Assembly: GCA_964244885.1 (NCBI GenBank) | Contig: CAXTKD010000001.1 | Location: 248,001-312,000, forward strand | Direction: 5' to 3' | DNA: 64,000 bases | Source: CAXTKD01 sp964244885 | Lineage (GTDB): Bacteria; Pseudomonadota; Alphaproteobacteria; Sphingomonadales; Sphingomonadaceae | Part shown: piece by piece, positions 1-7,609 of the stretch | Position numbering within the stretch: position 1 is the stretch's first letter | Layout: every line of letters begins with the position of its first letter | The notes under the pieces: generated by a model | What the model saw: only the letters and a program-made list of their open reading frames with translations | Databases searched by the model: none | What the model was told of the DNA's origin: nothing | Program-made: the position numbers and the translations under genes

Positions 1-492
1 CACGGTGAACTTCATCGCTCGGTCGAGGGCCTCGAAATAGGCCTCGTCGGGTGTCGTCGGCACCGATCGGATGGTGGCGCCCGCGATGATGAATCCGAAG
101 GTGTGGATCGGATAGCTCGGGTTCGGCGCGAGCACGACGTCGCCGGGCGCGGTGATCGCGGTGGCGAGGCTTGCCAGCCCCTCTTTCGATCCCATCGTCA
201 CGACGACCTCGGTGTCCGCGTCGACCTCGACTCCGAAGCGCCGCCGGTAATAGCCGGCCTGCGCCTTGCGCAGCCCCGGGATGCCCTTCGATGCCGAATA
301 GCCGTGCGCGTCGGGCTTGCGAGCGACTTCGCACAGCTTGTCGATCACATGCTGCGGCGGCGGCAAATCGGGATTGCCCATGCCGAGATCGATGATGTCC
401 TCGCCGCGCGCTCGCGCTTGCGCCCGCATCGCGTTGACTTCGGCGATGACGTAGGGCGGCAGGCGGCGGATGCGGTAGAAATCGTCGTTCAT
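1..492 (-). CDS. alaC: Alanine/LL-DAP-type aminotransferase, 5' part only
   Basis: First 164 codons of a fold-type I PLP aminotransferase; the 3' part lies beyond the left window edge, so the catalytic lysine is not visible. The start is ATG at 492. Recognisable are RLPPYV (residues 10-15), the IIDLGMGNPD block (33-42), HGYSASKGIPGLR (63-75), TMGSKEGLA (99-107) and the APNPSYPIH stretch (122-130), which follow E. coli AlaC (glutamate-pyruvate transaminase) closely. It would interconvert pyruvate and alanine with glutamate as amino donor. Related families such as LL-diaminopimelate aminotransferase share these motifs, so exact substrate is inferred. It is divergent from phaC. Confidence 0.85.
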   Translation of the reverse strand, partial: MNDDFYRIRRLPPYVIAEVNAMRAQARARGEDIIDLGMGNPDLPPPQHVIDKLCEVARKPDAHGYSASKGIPGLRKAQAGYYRRRFGVEVDADTEVVVTMGSKEGLASLATAITAPGDVVLAPNPSYPIHTFGFIIAGATIRSVPTTPDEAYFEALDRAMKFTV

Positions 493-627
493 GGCAACAA
501 TCTTTCGTGCGCGCGGACGTTCGCGCACCGATTGCTATAGCGCGGGGTGCCTGCACACGTCACCCCGCGCGGTGCCATTTTCGAACGCGGCGTGTTAGCA
601 ATGCGCCAACGAACCTTGGGGAATCGC

Positions 628-2388
628 ATGTCCGACCAGCCGCCCGCCGAAGAGCCGTCTCCGATCGAGCAGTTCCAGCACTGGACGCACATCATGGGAC
701 GCGCCCAGCAGCTCATGCTGGAGTTCTGGGCGCGCGCCGAGCCGTCCAAGATGAGCGCCGACCCGAGCGCGCTGTTCGAGACCTGGGGGGCGCTCGCGGG
801 CGCCGCCGCCGCCGATCCGTCGAAGCTCATCGCCGCGCAGCAGGCGATGTGGGCCGACAGCATCCAGCTGTGGAGCAGCTTCCTCGGCGGCAAGCCCGAG
901 GAGAGCCCGCTCGCTGGCGCCAAGGACAAGCGCTTCGCCAGCGAGGCGTGGACCGCCAATCCGGCGTTCGACTTCATCCGCCAGTCCTACATGCTGGCGT
1001 CGAACCACATCATGGCCTCGGTCGGCGCGCTCGATGGCTTGGACGACCGCGCCAAGGCCAAGGCGGCTTTCGTCACCAAGCAGTTCGTCGACGCGATGAG
1101 CCCGTCGAACTTCGCGCTCACCAACCCGGAGGTGATGGCCGCGACCGCAGAGGCCAAGGGCGAGAACCTGGTCAAGGGCCTCGAGCGCATGCTCGCCGAC
1201 CTCGACGCCGGCCGCATCGCTCAGACCGACGAGACCGCCTTCGCGCTCGGCCGCAACATCGCGATGACGCCGGGCAAGGTGGTGTTCGAGAACCGGATGT
1301 TCCAGCTCATCCAGTACGCGCCGACCACGGAGCAGGTGTTCGAGACCCCGCTTGTCATCTTCCCGCCGTGGATCAACAAGTTCTACATCCTCGACTTGAC
1401 CGCCGAGAAGAGCTTCGTCCGCTGGGCGGTCGAGCAGGGGCTGACAGTGTTCGTCGTCTCCTGGCGCAACCCGGACAGCAGCTTCGCCGACGTCATCCTC
1501 GACGACTACGTGACCGACGGCCTGATCGCCGCGATCGACACCGTCCGCGACGGTCTCGGCGTCGAGCAGGTCAACGTCATCGGCTATTGCGTCGCCGGCA
1601 CCACGCTCGCCGCGACGCTCGCGCTGCTGAAGGCTCGCGGCGAGGAGAAGAAGGTCGCCACCGCCACCTTCTTCACCGCGCAGGTCGACTTCTCGGACGC
1701 CGGCGATCTCAACCTGTTCATCGACGACGCCCAGCTCGACCAGATCAAGGAGATGACGGCGGAAAAGGGCTATCTCGACGGCCGCCAGATGGCCTCCGCC
1801 TTCAACCTGCTGCGCTCGAACGACCTGATCTGGAATTACGTCGTCAACAACTACATGCTCGGCAAGGATTATGTGCCGTTCGACCTGCTATACTGGAACT
1901 CGGACGCGACCAACGTCCCCGCGACGTGGCACGCCAACTATCTGCGCGACTGCTACCGTGACAACCTGCTGGTCGAGAAGGGCGGCACGAGCATTGCCGG
2001 AACCCCCATAGACCTGGCGACGGTCGACACCCCAACCTACGTCCAGGCAGGCAAGGAGGACCACATCGCCCCCGCCCGGTCGGTCTACAAGATCACCCAC
2101 CACTTCAAGGGGCCGATCCGCTTCGTCCTCGCGGGCAGCGGCCATATCGCCGGCGTGGTCAATCCGCCCAGCATGAAGAAGTACCAGTTCTGGACCAACG
2201 ACAGCCTGCCCGAATCGTTCGAGGATTTCGTCGCGGGCGCCACGGAGACAAAGGGCAGCTGGTGGCCCGACTGGCTGGCGTGGCTGGCGCCGCAGTCCGG
2301 CGTCCAGGTCAAGGCGCGCGTCGCCGGCAAGGGCAAGCTGAAGGCGATCGAGGACGCGCCAGGGCGCTATGTCAAGGAGCGCATCTAG
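628..2388 (+). CDS. phaC: Class I poly(3-hydroxyalkanoate) synthase PhaC
   Basis: Polymerises (R)-3-hydroxyacyl-CoA into polyhydroxyalkanoate storage granules. The 586-residue length fits class I synthases. The lipase-like box GYCVAG carries the catalytic Cys321, with Asp478 in GKEDHIAP and His506 in AGSGHIAG completing the triad, almost the same positions as in Cupriavidus PhaC. An N-terminal alpha-rich region precedes the alpha/beta hydrolase core. I chose the ATG at 628 because GGGGA lies five bases upstream; in-frame starts at 601 and 547 are possible but lack a site. Followed by a strong hairpin terminator, so probably monocistronic. No phasin, phaA or phaB gene is next to it. Confidence 0.95.
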   Translation: MSDQPPAEEPSPIEQFQHWTHIMGRAQQLMLEFWARAEPSKMSADPSALFETWGALAGAAAADPSKLIAAQQAMWADSIQLWSSFLGGKPEESPLAGAKDKRFASEAWTANPAFDFIRQSYMLASNHIMASVGALDGLDDRAKAKAAFVTKQFVDAMSPSNFALTNPEVMAATAEAKGENLVKGLERMLADLDAGRIAQTDETAFALGRNIAMTPGKVVFENRMFQLIQYAPTTEQVFETPLVIFPPWINKFYILDLTAEKSFVRWAVEQGLTVFVVSWRNPDSSFADVILDDYVTDGLIAAIDTVRDGLGVEQVNVIGYCVAGTTLAATLALLKARGEEKKVATATFFTAQVDFSDAGDLNLFIDDAQLDQIKEMTAEKGYLDGRQMASAFNLLRSNDLIWNYVVNNYMLGKDYVPFDLLYWNSDATNVPATWHANYLRDCYRDNLLVEKGGTSIAGTPIDLATVDTPTYVQAGKEDHIAPARSVYKITHHFKGPIRFVLAGSGHIAGVVNPPSMKKYQFWTNDSLPESFEDFVAGATETKGSWWPDWLAWLAPQSGVQVKARVAGKGKLKAIEDAPGRYVKERI

Positions 2389-2397
2389 CACAAATCA

Positions 2398-2428
2398 GAA
2401 GGGCCCCGCTCGCGCGGGGCCCTTCCTG
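2398..2428 (+). terminator. Rho-independent-type terminator of phaC
   Basis: Perfect 12-bp stem (2398-2409 with 2414-2425, arm GAAGGGCCCCGC) and a 4-base loop, starting ten bases after the phaC stop. The T tract is poor (CTGTT), but position and stem strength fit termination. Confidence 0.75.
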
Positions 2429-2448
2429 TTCGTACGCGGGACGCTCCC

Positions 2449-2637
2449 TTAGAACGGAACGATATTCCGATAGAAGGGCACGATGTTCCGATAGAAGGGC
2501 TGGATGTTCCGATAGAACTCGTCGATCCAAGAGCCATCGCCATTCTCGAAGGCGGTTTCGGCGCGCGCCTCGGTTGAAGCGACACCCGCCATGATCATCA
2601 CGGCAGCCAGGCCACCAACCAACTTGCGAATCGCCAT
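2449..2637 (-). CDS. Small secreted protein with three FYRNI(Q/V)P heptads
   Basis: Encodes 62 residues. An N-terminal signal peptide (charged MAIRK, hydrophobic core to about residue 20, cleavage near EARA, about residue 26) is followed by a short mature part, ENGDGSWIDE, then three heptads FYRNIQP, FYRNIVP, FYRNIVP and a final F. The mature peptide would be only about 36 residues. AGAGGG stands just upstream of the ATG. The upstream region holds TTGACTC, which includes a GANTC (CcrM methylation) site, and two GTTAAC palindromes. It lies downstream of gcrA on the same strand but 126 bases away, probably with its own promoter. Function unknown; no family recognised. Confidence 0.65.
   Translation of the reverse strand: MAIRKLVGGLAAVMIMAGVASTEARAETAFENGDGSWIDEFYRNIQPFYRNIVPFYRNIVPF
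2455..2517. repeat. Three tandem 21-bp units inside the small secreted gene
   Basis: Three consecutive 21-base units containing GTTCCGATAGAAGGG (first unit with ATTCCG) code for the three FYRNI heptads. The units are nearly identical at DNA level, which suggests recent slippage duplication or gene conversion. Confidence 0.85.
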
Positions 2638-2763
2638 GTCACACCCTCTCGTTGCGCGTACAGTATAAAGGTTAACGCAACTTGTTAACGAGTCAATAAG
2701 AAAGATTAACGTTCCGCCTGACGCGGATCACCAACGGCGTAAGTGAGGTCGAAGCAAGCGCGT

Positions 2764-3300
2764 CTACCGCTTGATGTTCGACACCACCGGCGGCAGCGGG
2801 CGCGGGGTGCGGTCGCGGCGGGGGAGCTGGGCCTGATAGGCGATCGCGCAATGCTCGCCGCAATAGGGGAAACCCGCCTGCACCGCCTTGCCGCAGAAGT
2901 GGAAGTCCACCTCGCCGGGGTGGCCGATCGGCCATTTGCAGATTTTGTCGGACAGATCGAGCAGCGTCGTCTTGCCGCCGCCCTTGGCGGGAGGAATGGC
3001 GCGCGGCGCGGGGGCAGGCGCGGGCTTGCGCGCGACAGCCGGCGCCGGCGGGGCGGGCGCGATCGCGGCGGGGGGCGACAGCGAGTCGACCGCGGCGGCG
3101 TCGACGGCCTCGCTCGCCACCGCCGCGCTCTCGCCCGACTTTACGGGGGAGGGGCGCGCCTTGAGGCCAAGGCGGTGCGCCTTTCCGATCACCGCATTGC
3201 GGCTCAGCGCCTGGCCAAGCTCGGCGGCGATCTGGCTCGCGGTGAGGCCGTTCTCCCACAGGCGCTTCAGCGCCTCGATACGCTCGTCGGTCCACGACAT
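2764..3300 (-). CDS. gcrA: GcrA-type cell-cycle regulator
   Basis: GcrA is an alphaproteobacterial transcription regulator that works with sigma-70 RNA polymerase at promoters carrying CcrM-methylated GANTC sites. The 178-residue product begins MSWTDERIEALKRLW, the canonical GcrA start, followed by the DNA-binding stretch SRNAVIGKAHRLGL (about residues 33-46), an Ala/Pro-rich linker, and the conserved C-terminal domain with CKWPIGHP, FHFCG and PYCGEHC. I used the ATG at 3300 because it gives the conserved N-terminus; a longer frame to 3339 would add 13 unconserved residues. Divergent from the ABC permease gene. Confidence 0.93.
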   Translation of the reverse strand: MSWTDERIEALKRLWENGLTASQIAAELGQALSRNAVIGKAHRLGLKARPSPVKSGESAAVASEAVDAAAVDSLSPPAAIAPAPPAPAVARKPAPAPAPRAIPPAKGGGKTTLLDLSDKICKWPIGHPGEVDFHFCGKAVQAGFPYCGEHCAIAYQAQLPRRDRTPRPLPPVVSNIKR

Positions 3301-3359
3301 CTGGTCGAAATTCCTGGTTCGTTGCTTGCTTCGCGGCAAGCCGCTAAGCGCCTTGAGGC

Positions 3360-4196
3360 ATGACCGATCCCATTCGCAAAACGGGCCGAGCCGAGCCGGG
3401 GGTCGCCGTCATCCCCTTCATCAATGCCCGGGGACTGGCGACGCTCTATGTGAAGGAAGTGCGCCGTTTCTTCAAGGTGCAGCTTCAGACGATCTGGGCG
3501 CCGGCGATCACCACGTTGCTGTTTCTCGCGATTTTCACGGTGGCGTTGAGCGGCGGCGGCAGGGCGCGCGTCGCCGTCATGGGTGTGCCTTTCCAGGACT
3601 TTCTGGCCCCCGGCCTGATCGTCATGGGGATGATTCAGAACGCCTTCGCCAACAGCTCGTCGTCGGTGCTGATCGGGAAGATCCAGGGCACGATCATCGA
3701 CATCCTGATGCCGCCGCTGTCGTCGGGGGAGCTCGTCGTCTCCTTCGTCGCCGGCGCGGTGACGCGCGCCTGGCTGGTCGGCCTGGCGATCTGGATCGCC
3801 ATGCTGTTCTGGCCCGGTCTCCACGTCATGCCGCGGCACCCGCTCGCGATTCTCTACTTCGGCACGATGGGCGCCGCGATGCTCGCGCTGCTGGGCGTTC
3901 TGACCGGCATCTGGGCGGAGAAGTTCGATCACGCCGCGGCGGTCACCAACTTCATCGTGCAGCCGCTGTCGCTGCTCTCCGGCACCTTCTACACCGTCGA
4001 CCGGCTGGGCGGCGTCTGGCGCACCCTGAGCGGCGCCAACCCCTTCCACTGGGTCATCTCGGGCTTCCGCTACGGCTTCCTCGGCCAGGCCGATGTCGAC
4101 CTGGCGCAGGCGGCGCTGCTGCTCTTCGCCGTCGTCGCGCTGCTCTGGGTGCTTTGCTACCAGCTGCTGCGCTCGGGCTGGCGGCTCAAGGCCTAG
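3360..4196 (+). CDS. ABC-2 type transporter permease
   Basis: Inner-membrane subunit of an ABC exporter, 278 residues. After a 35-residue cytoplasmic start there are about six hydrophobic segments (the first near residues 45-62, the last near 252-270), with the ABC-2 signature region around LSGTFYTVDRLGG and FHWVISGFRYGFLG. Homologues act in polysaccharide or drug export (NodJ/DrrB type). No ATP-binding subunit is visible on either side, so the partner must be encoded elsewhere. Substrate unknown. Its 3' end overlaps the convergent M20 hydrolase gene by 11 bases. Confidence 0.85.
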   Translation: MTDPIRKTGRAEPGVAVIPFINARGLATLYVKEVRRFFKVQLQTIWAPAITTLLFLAIFTVALSGGGRARVAVMGVPFQDFLAPGLIVMGMIQNAFANSSSSVLIGKIQGTIIDILMPPLSSGELVVSFVAGAVTRAWLVGLAIWIAMLFWPGLHVMPRHPLAILYFGTMGAAMLALLGVLTGIWAEKFDHAAAVTNFIVQPLSLLSGTFYTVDRLGGVWRTLSGANPFHWVISGFRYGFLGQADVDLAQAALLLFAVVALLWVLCYQLLRSGWRLKA

Positions 4197-5454
4197 CCAG
4201 CCCCGCCACCGCCAGTAGCGTCGTCAGCCCGGCCGCCGCGCCCCTGACGCTCGGTCCGTGCTCGACGTCGATCCATTCGTCCAGCGCATGCGCCCGCCCG
4301 GCGCTGCCGCCGGAGCCAATGGTGATCGCGGGAATGCCAAGGCTCATCGGCAGGTTGCTGTCGGTCGAGGAGGTCTCGAGGCTCGGCGTGAAGCCATTGG
4401 CGGCGATCGACGCCTGCGCCAGCCGCACCAGCGGCAGCGCCCGGTCGGTGCGCCCCGCCGGCCGTTCGCCGATCACCTTTGGGTCGACCCTGACCTCGCC
4501 CGCCCGCGTCGAGCGCGCCTTGTTCTCCAGCGCCACCGACTCGTCCATGATCGCGCGCAGCCTGGCGTCGAGCTTCGCCAGCTCGGCCGGGTCTTCCGAC
4601 CGCATGTCGAATTCCATGGTCGCGGTGTTGGGAATCGAGTTGACCGAGGTCCCGCCGCCCGCGACGCTCGCCGAATAGGTGGTCTTGGGATGCTGCGGCA
4701 CCTCGACCTTGTAGAGCTCGGCGACCGTCCGGCCCATCGCGGCCATCGGGTTGACGATGCCGAACGCGCCATAGCTGTGGCCGCCCGGGCCGGTGAACAC
4801 CGCGCGGTAACGCTTCGAGCCCGTCCCGCCGTTGACGATTCGCGACGGGTCCGATCCGTCCATCGAGATGAAGGCGCTGATCCGCCCCTTGTAGTCGCCC
4901 TTGGTGAACAGGTAGCGCACGCCGCGCAGGTCGCCCGGCCCTTCCTCACCGACATTGCCGACGAACAGGATGTCCGCCCTCGTCCTGACCTTGCCCGCGT
5001 CGAGCGCGCGGACGTAGCCGAGCAAGGTCGCGAGGCTCCGCGTGTCGTCGCCGATGCCGGGCGCGGCGAGCCGGTTGCCCTGGCGCTTGACCTTGATCGG
5101 CGTGCCTTCGGGGAAGACCGTGTCGAGGTGCGCCGCGATGACGATCAGCGGCCCGCCGCCGCTTCCCGGGCGAAGCGCCAGCACGTTGCCTTCGGGGTCG
5201 ATATCGACGCGGCGGATTCCCGCCTCTTCCATCAGTGTCTTGTAGGCCCGTGCACGCACCGCTTCCTTGAACGGCGGCGCCGGGATTTCGGTCAGCATGA
5301 TGGTGTCGGCGACGACGCGGTCGTAACCGGCGTCGAGCGCCCTGGCGGCGGCGCGGTAGGAGGGGCTGGCGATCAGCCGGGCGACGCTCGCCTCGGGCGC
5401 CGGCGCGGCGGCGAGCGAGACGACCCAGACGGTGGGGAGCAGGATATTTCGCAT
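4186..5454 (-). CDS. M20 family metallohydrolase, secreted
   Basis: A 422-residue zinc-dependent amidohydrolase/peptidase of the M20 (peptidase T-like) family with an N-terminal signal sequence (MRNILLPTVWVVSLAAAPA), so a periplasmic location is likely. Metal-site motifs are visible: AAHLDT (His109, Asp111), GIGDD (Asp136/137) and the catalytic glutamate pair in GNVGEEGPG (Glu170-Glu171). The dimerisation domain follows at about 200-330. The substrate (peptide or acylated amino acid) cannot be decided. The start has only a weak ribosome site. The hairpin array at 5503-5624 lies just upstream on this strand and could be its leader. Confidence 0.85.
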   Translation of the reverse strand: MRNILLPTVWVVSLAAAPAPEASVARLIASPSYRAAARALDAGYDRVVADTIMLTEIPAPPFKEAVRARAYKTLMEEAGIRRVDIDPEGNVLALRPGSGGGPLIVIAAHLDTVFPEGTPIKVKRQGNRLAAPGIGDDTRSLATLLGYVRALDAGKVRTRADILFVGNVGEEGPGDLRGVRYLFTKGDYKGRISAFISMDGSDPSRIVNGGTGSKRYRAVFTGPGGHSYGAFGIVNPMAAMGRTVAELYKVEVPQHPKTTYSASVAGGGTSVNSIPNTATMEFDMRSEDPAELAKLDARLRAIMDESVALENKARSTRAGEVRVDPKVIGERPAGRTDRALPLVRLAQASIAANGFTPSLETSSTDSNLPMSLGIPAITIGSGGSAGRAHALDEWIDVEHGPSVRGAAAGLTTLLAVAGLARP

Positions 5455-5502
5455 CCGCGATGGTTACCGCGAAGCGCCGTGGCGGACAAAGGAAAGAAGG
5501 GT

Positions 5503-5624
5503 GCGACGAGGGCCGGAAGGGGTTGGGGGTTCCCGGCCCTCGTCGCTAATCGAGGAGCGTAGGGGCGCATCCTCGGTAAAAACTGCGGCGGCGGCCAACT
5601 AGGGTTGGGGGTCTGGCCGCCGCC
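5503..5624 (-). other. Array of three hairpins with conserved G/C-rich loops (candidate structured RNA)
   Basis: Hairpin 1: perfect 14-bp stem 5503-5516/5533-5546 with a 16-base loop. Hairpin 2: CGAGGAGCG stem at 5551-5575 with a TAGGGG loop. Hairpin 3: perfect 11-bp stem 5587-5597/5614-5624, again a 16-base loop. The stems of 1 and 3 are unrelated in sequence, yet both loops contain GGGTTGGGGGT, and all loops carry GGGG. On the minus strand the loops read CCCC, as in C-rich-loop sRNAs of alphaproteobacteria (GsrN, alpha-r14 'cuckoo' type), and a pyrimidine-rich tract follows hairpin 1. Minus strand is therefore preferred. It may be an sRNA or the 5' leader of the M20 gene; no promoter was identified. 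Confidence 0.4.
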
Positions 5625-5869
5625 ACTCACGCGTTACGCCACTCGTTCAAAAAGCCACGCCATCGTTCACTTGGCCCAGTTACGGAGGCGGTCGGTGGCC
5701 GGATGCAGCTTGGCTCATTTTTATTTTCGCCCCCGCAACGATCGGTTCCGCAGAGCCATCCGAAAGTTGGCGGATTTGGCTAATGGTTGGTGGAGACGTT
5801 ACAGGATGATTTTCGGTATATCTTGTAATATGTCTTTCATTTCAATTAGATAAGTAGTAAACGATAAAC

Positions 5870-5885
5870 TGGCACGGCCTATGCA
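5870..5885 (+). promoter_or_regulatory. Sigma-54 (RpoN) -24/-12 promoter candidate
   Basis: TGGCACGGCCTATGCA matches the RpoN consensus TGGCAC-N5-TTGCA except for one base, with the required 10 bases between GG and GC. A transcript would start near 5896-5898, about 40 bases before the ATG of the 43-residue peptide. The preceding 70 bases are AT-rich. Confidence 0.6.
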
Positions 5886-5937
5886 ATATTGGGGGCATGA
5901 GTAGGAAATCATTCCTGCCAACCAAAGGAGACAAGAG

Positions 5938-6069
5938 ATGGAAAAGTTCAGCGACACTGTGAAGCGCGCGATGATCGGCACGGTTGGTGCCTTGGTTCTC
6001 GGCTTCGTTTGCCTCGGCGCCGCGACGGCTCCCGCCAATGCAAGCACCCCGGTCGCGCTCGTCCGCTAA
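5938..6069 (+). CDS. 43-residue exported or membrane peptide
   Basis: A short gene with a strong ribosome site (AAAGGAGA, about seven bases before the ATG) and a sigma-54-type promoter at the right distance. The product starts MEKFSDTVKRAMIG, then a hydrophobic segment (about residues 13-31), then TAPANAS resembling a signal peptidase site (after about residue 35) and the tail TPVALVR. If cleaved, only about eight residues would remain, so it may instead stay as a single-span membrane peptide. The last four bases overlap the end of the convergent anti-sigma gene. Function unknown. Confidence 0.65.
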   Translation: MEKFSDTVKRAMIGTVGALVLGFVCLGAATAPANASTPVALVR

Positions 6070-6803
6070 GCGACGGCGAGCGCCCCGGAGGCGATGACCG
6101 GACCGGTCGGGAGACCGGTCTTGGAGCCCCCGGCGGGCTCCAGAGACACAGCGAGCGCGGCTCCGGCCGCGCCAACGCTGGACCCGGCGGGAACGGCGAT
6201 GCGCGTCGGCTTGGTCGGATCGAATAGCCCCAGCGAGTGCGGAACGCCGCCCGCGGGGATCACCCAAAGCTCAGCCGAGCGGTTGCCCATCGCGGGCATG
6301 CTCGCCGGCGTGATGACCAGGCTGTTGGTGTCGCGATCGTAGGACGCGACGACCGCCGCAGGCCCCGTCTCGCCGCGAAGCGCCGCGACCTGCATCGGCG
6401 ACTTGGCAACCGCTTCGACAGGCGCCGATGGCACGGGCGGCGGCAGCGGCGCGCGCAGCACGAGCGCCGCGACGCAGACGGCGGCCAGCGCGACCGCGCC
6501 CGCGGTCATCCCGCGCCAGATCCTCAGACGATGCTCGAGCGCCGCGACATTATCGTTGGCCGCTTCGCCGCCCAGTTGCGACGCGAGCGACGCCCAGGCG
6601 GACGACGGCGGTGCGACCGGCGCGACGCTTTCGAACAGCGGCGCCAATCTCTCCTGCCAGCGCTCGACCTCGGCCGCGAAGTCCTTGTCGTCGCGGGCGC
6701 GCGCCTCGGCCTTGCTGCGCGTCGGGCCGTCCAGCAGCCGGAGCGCATGCTCGGCGGCGAGCACGCTGTCCTCTTCGGGACCGGAGAGAGCTTCGTCGGT
6801 CAT
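6066..6803 (-). CDS. Anti-sigma factor, RskA family
   Basis: Membrane-bound anti-sigma factor, 245 residues. The N-terminal cytoplasmic part (about 1-95) binds the sigma factor and includes the AAEHALRLLDG stretch typical of RskA/ChrR-like domains. One membrane segment follows at about 98-117 (GAVALAAVCVAALVL). The periplasmic RskA C-terminal domain carries SLVITPASMPAMG, AELWVIPAGG and PHSLGLF, the hallmark of this family. Its ATG overlaps the stop of the sigma gene by four bases, so translation is coupled. It should hold the adjacent ECF sigma factor inactive until released by regulated proteolysis. Confidence 0.9.
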   Translation of the reverse strand: MTDEALSGPEEDSVLAAEHALRLLDGPTRSKAEARARDDKDFAAEVERWQERLAPLFESVAPVAPPSSAWASLASQLGGEAANDNVAALEHRLRIWRGMTAGAVALAAVCVAALVLRAPLPPPVPSAPVEAVAKSPMQVAALRGETGPAAVVASYDRDTNSLVITPASMPAMGNRSAELWVIPAGGVPHSLGLFDPTKPTRIAVPAGSSVGAAGAALAVSLEPAGGSKTGLPTGPVIASGALAVA

Positions 6804-7381
6804 CGTTCGAGACAGGTACGAAGTTTCAGCAGCGAACGACGCACCCAGCTCTTCATCGTGCCGAGTGGCACGCCGGCCTGCGCCGCGAGCGTTTCATAGG
6901 TGACGCCTTCGAAGAACGCGGTGCGGACCGCGGTGGCGTGCTGGCCGTCGAGCTGGCCGAGGCAGCCGTCGAGCCGCTTCGCCTCGTTCGATGCGTCGAT
7001 CAGCTCGGGCGCCGAGCGGCTGCCGTCCGCCACGTCGGCGGCGTCCTCGACATCGACGGCCTTGATATTCGGCCGCGCCCGCAGGCGATCGATCGAACGG
7101 TTGCGCGCCAGCGTCGCGAGCCAGGTGATCGGGCTCGCGCGCGCGGGATCGAAGCTCGATCCGCGCCGCCAAACCGTCAGGTACACCTCTTGCAGCACGT
7201 CCTCGGCCTCGCTGTTGTCGGCCAAGATACGCAGGCAGATGCCAAAGAGTTTCGCGGAGGTCTTTTCGTGGACTTCGCGGAGCGCCGCGCTGTCGCCGTT
7301 TCCGGCGCGCACCAGGGCGTCCGCCAGGCGCTGGCGGTCGTCCGCCGCGCGATCGAGTGCGATGGTCCCCACGGCGGCCAT
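6800..7381 (-). CDS. ECF sigma-70 factor, SigK-like
   Basis: A 193-residue extracytoplasmic-function sigma factor. Region 2 is seen in AEDVLQEVYLTVWRR, ITWLATLARNRSIDRLR (about 58-101); region 4 with its helix-turn-helix is VTYETLAAQAGVPLGTMKSW (about 160-180). It is partnered by the RskA-type anti-sigma gene that overlaps it. It starts only 31 bases after the DUF3309 stop, so a DUF3309-sigma-anti-sigma transcript is plausible. Target regulon is not visible from the window. Confidence 0.93.
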   Translation of the reverse strand: MAAVGTIALDRAADDRQRLADALVRAGNGDSAALREVHEKTSAKLFGICLRILADNSEAEDVLQEVYLTVWRRGSSFDPARASPITWLATLARNRSIDRLRARPNIKAVDVEDAADVADGSRSAPELIDASNEAKRLDGCLGQLDGQHATAVRTAFFEGVTYETLAAQAGVPLGTMKSWVRRSLLKLRTCLER

Positions 7382-7412
7382 GATAGCGCGCCGTGGGGAA
7401 AAGAAAAGTTGG

Positions 7413-7571
7413 CTAGATGCGGCCCATCAGGACCAGAACCAGCACGATGATGAGGACGAGGCCAAGGCCGCCCGAAGGTCCGTAGCCCCAGCTGCCGCTA
7501 TAGCCCCAGCTGGGCAGCGCGCCGATCAGCAACAGGACGAGGATGATCAGGATGATTGTGCCGAGCGACAT
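7413..7571 (-). CDS. DUF3309 small membrane protein
   Basis: A 52-residue peptide: MSLGTIILIILVLLLIGALP membrane segment, a Gly/Tyr/Trp-rich turn (SWGYSGSWGYGPSGG), and a second hydrophobic segment (GLGLVLIIVLVLVLMG). This is the DUF3309 pattern, common in Proteobacteria and of unknown function. The ATG at 7571 has GGGAG upstream; a longer in-frame start would add an unconserved Arg-rich extension. A possible EcfG-type stress promoter lies at 7610-7634. Confidence 0.85.
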   Translation of the reverse strand: MSLGTIILIILVLLLIGALPSWGYSGSWGYGPSGGLGLVLIIVLVLVLMGRI

Positions 7572-7609
7572 GAGAACTCTCCCTTTGGTTGATTTCGCTA
7601 CGGGGGCGT

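Larger units (their letters stand above)
5455..5937. other. 483-base intergenic region
   Basis: Separates the divergent M20 hydrolase gene and the 43-residue peptide gene. The left part holds the three-hairpin array (5503-5624). The middle (about 5640-5780) has no convincing gene; one frame starting at 5605 is unsupported. The right part (about 5800-5885) is markedly AT-rich for this genome and ends in the sigma-54-type promoter at 5870-5885. AT-rich DNA here would fit an upstream activator or IHF region, but no specific site could be assigned. Confidence 0.6.

Noticed and set aside
2455..2517. Direct repeats considered as a CRISPR array
   Set aside because: Units are contiguous 21-mers without spacers and encode a protein repeat.
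2660..2700. CtrA box (TTAA-N7-TTAA) before the small secreted gene
   Set aside because: The two TTAA elements are nine bases apart, not seven.
5605..5853. 82-residue frame in the intergenic region before the 43-residue peptide
   Set aside because: No ribosome site, overlaps a perfect hairpin, and composition is that of random sequence.
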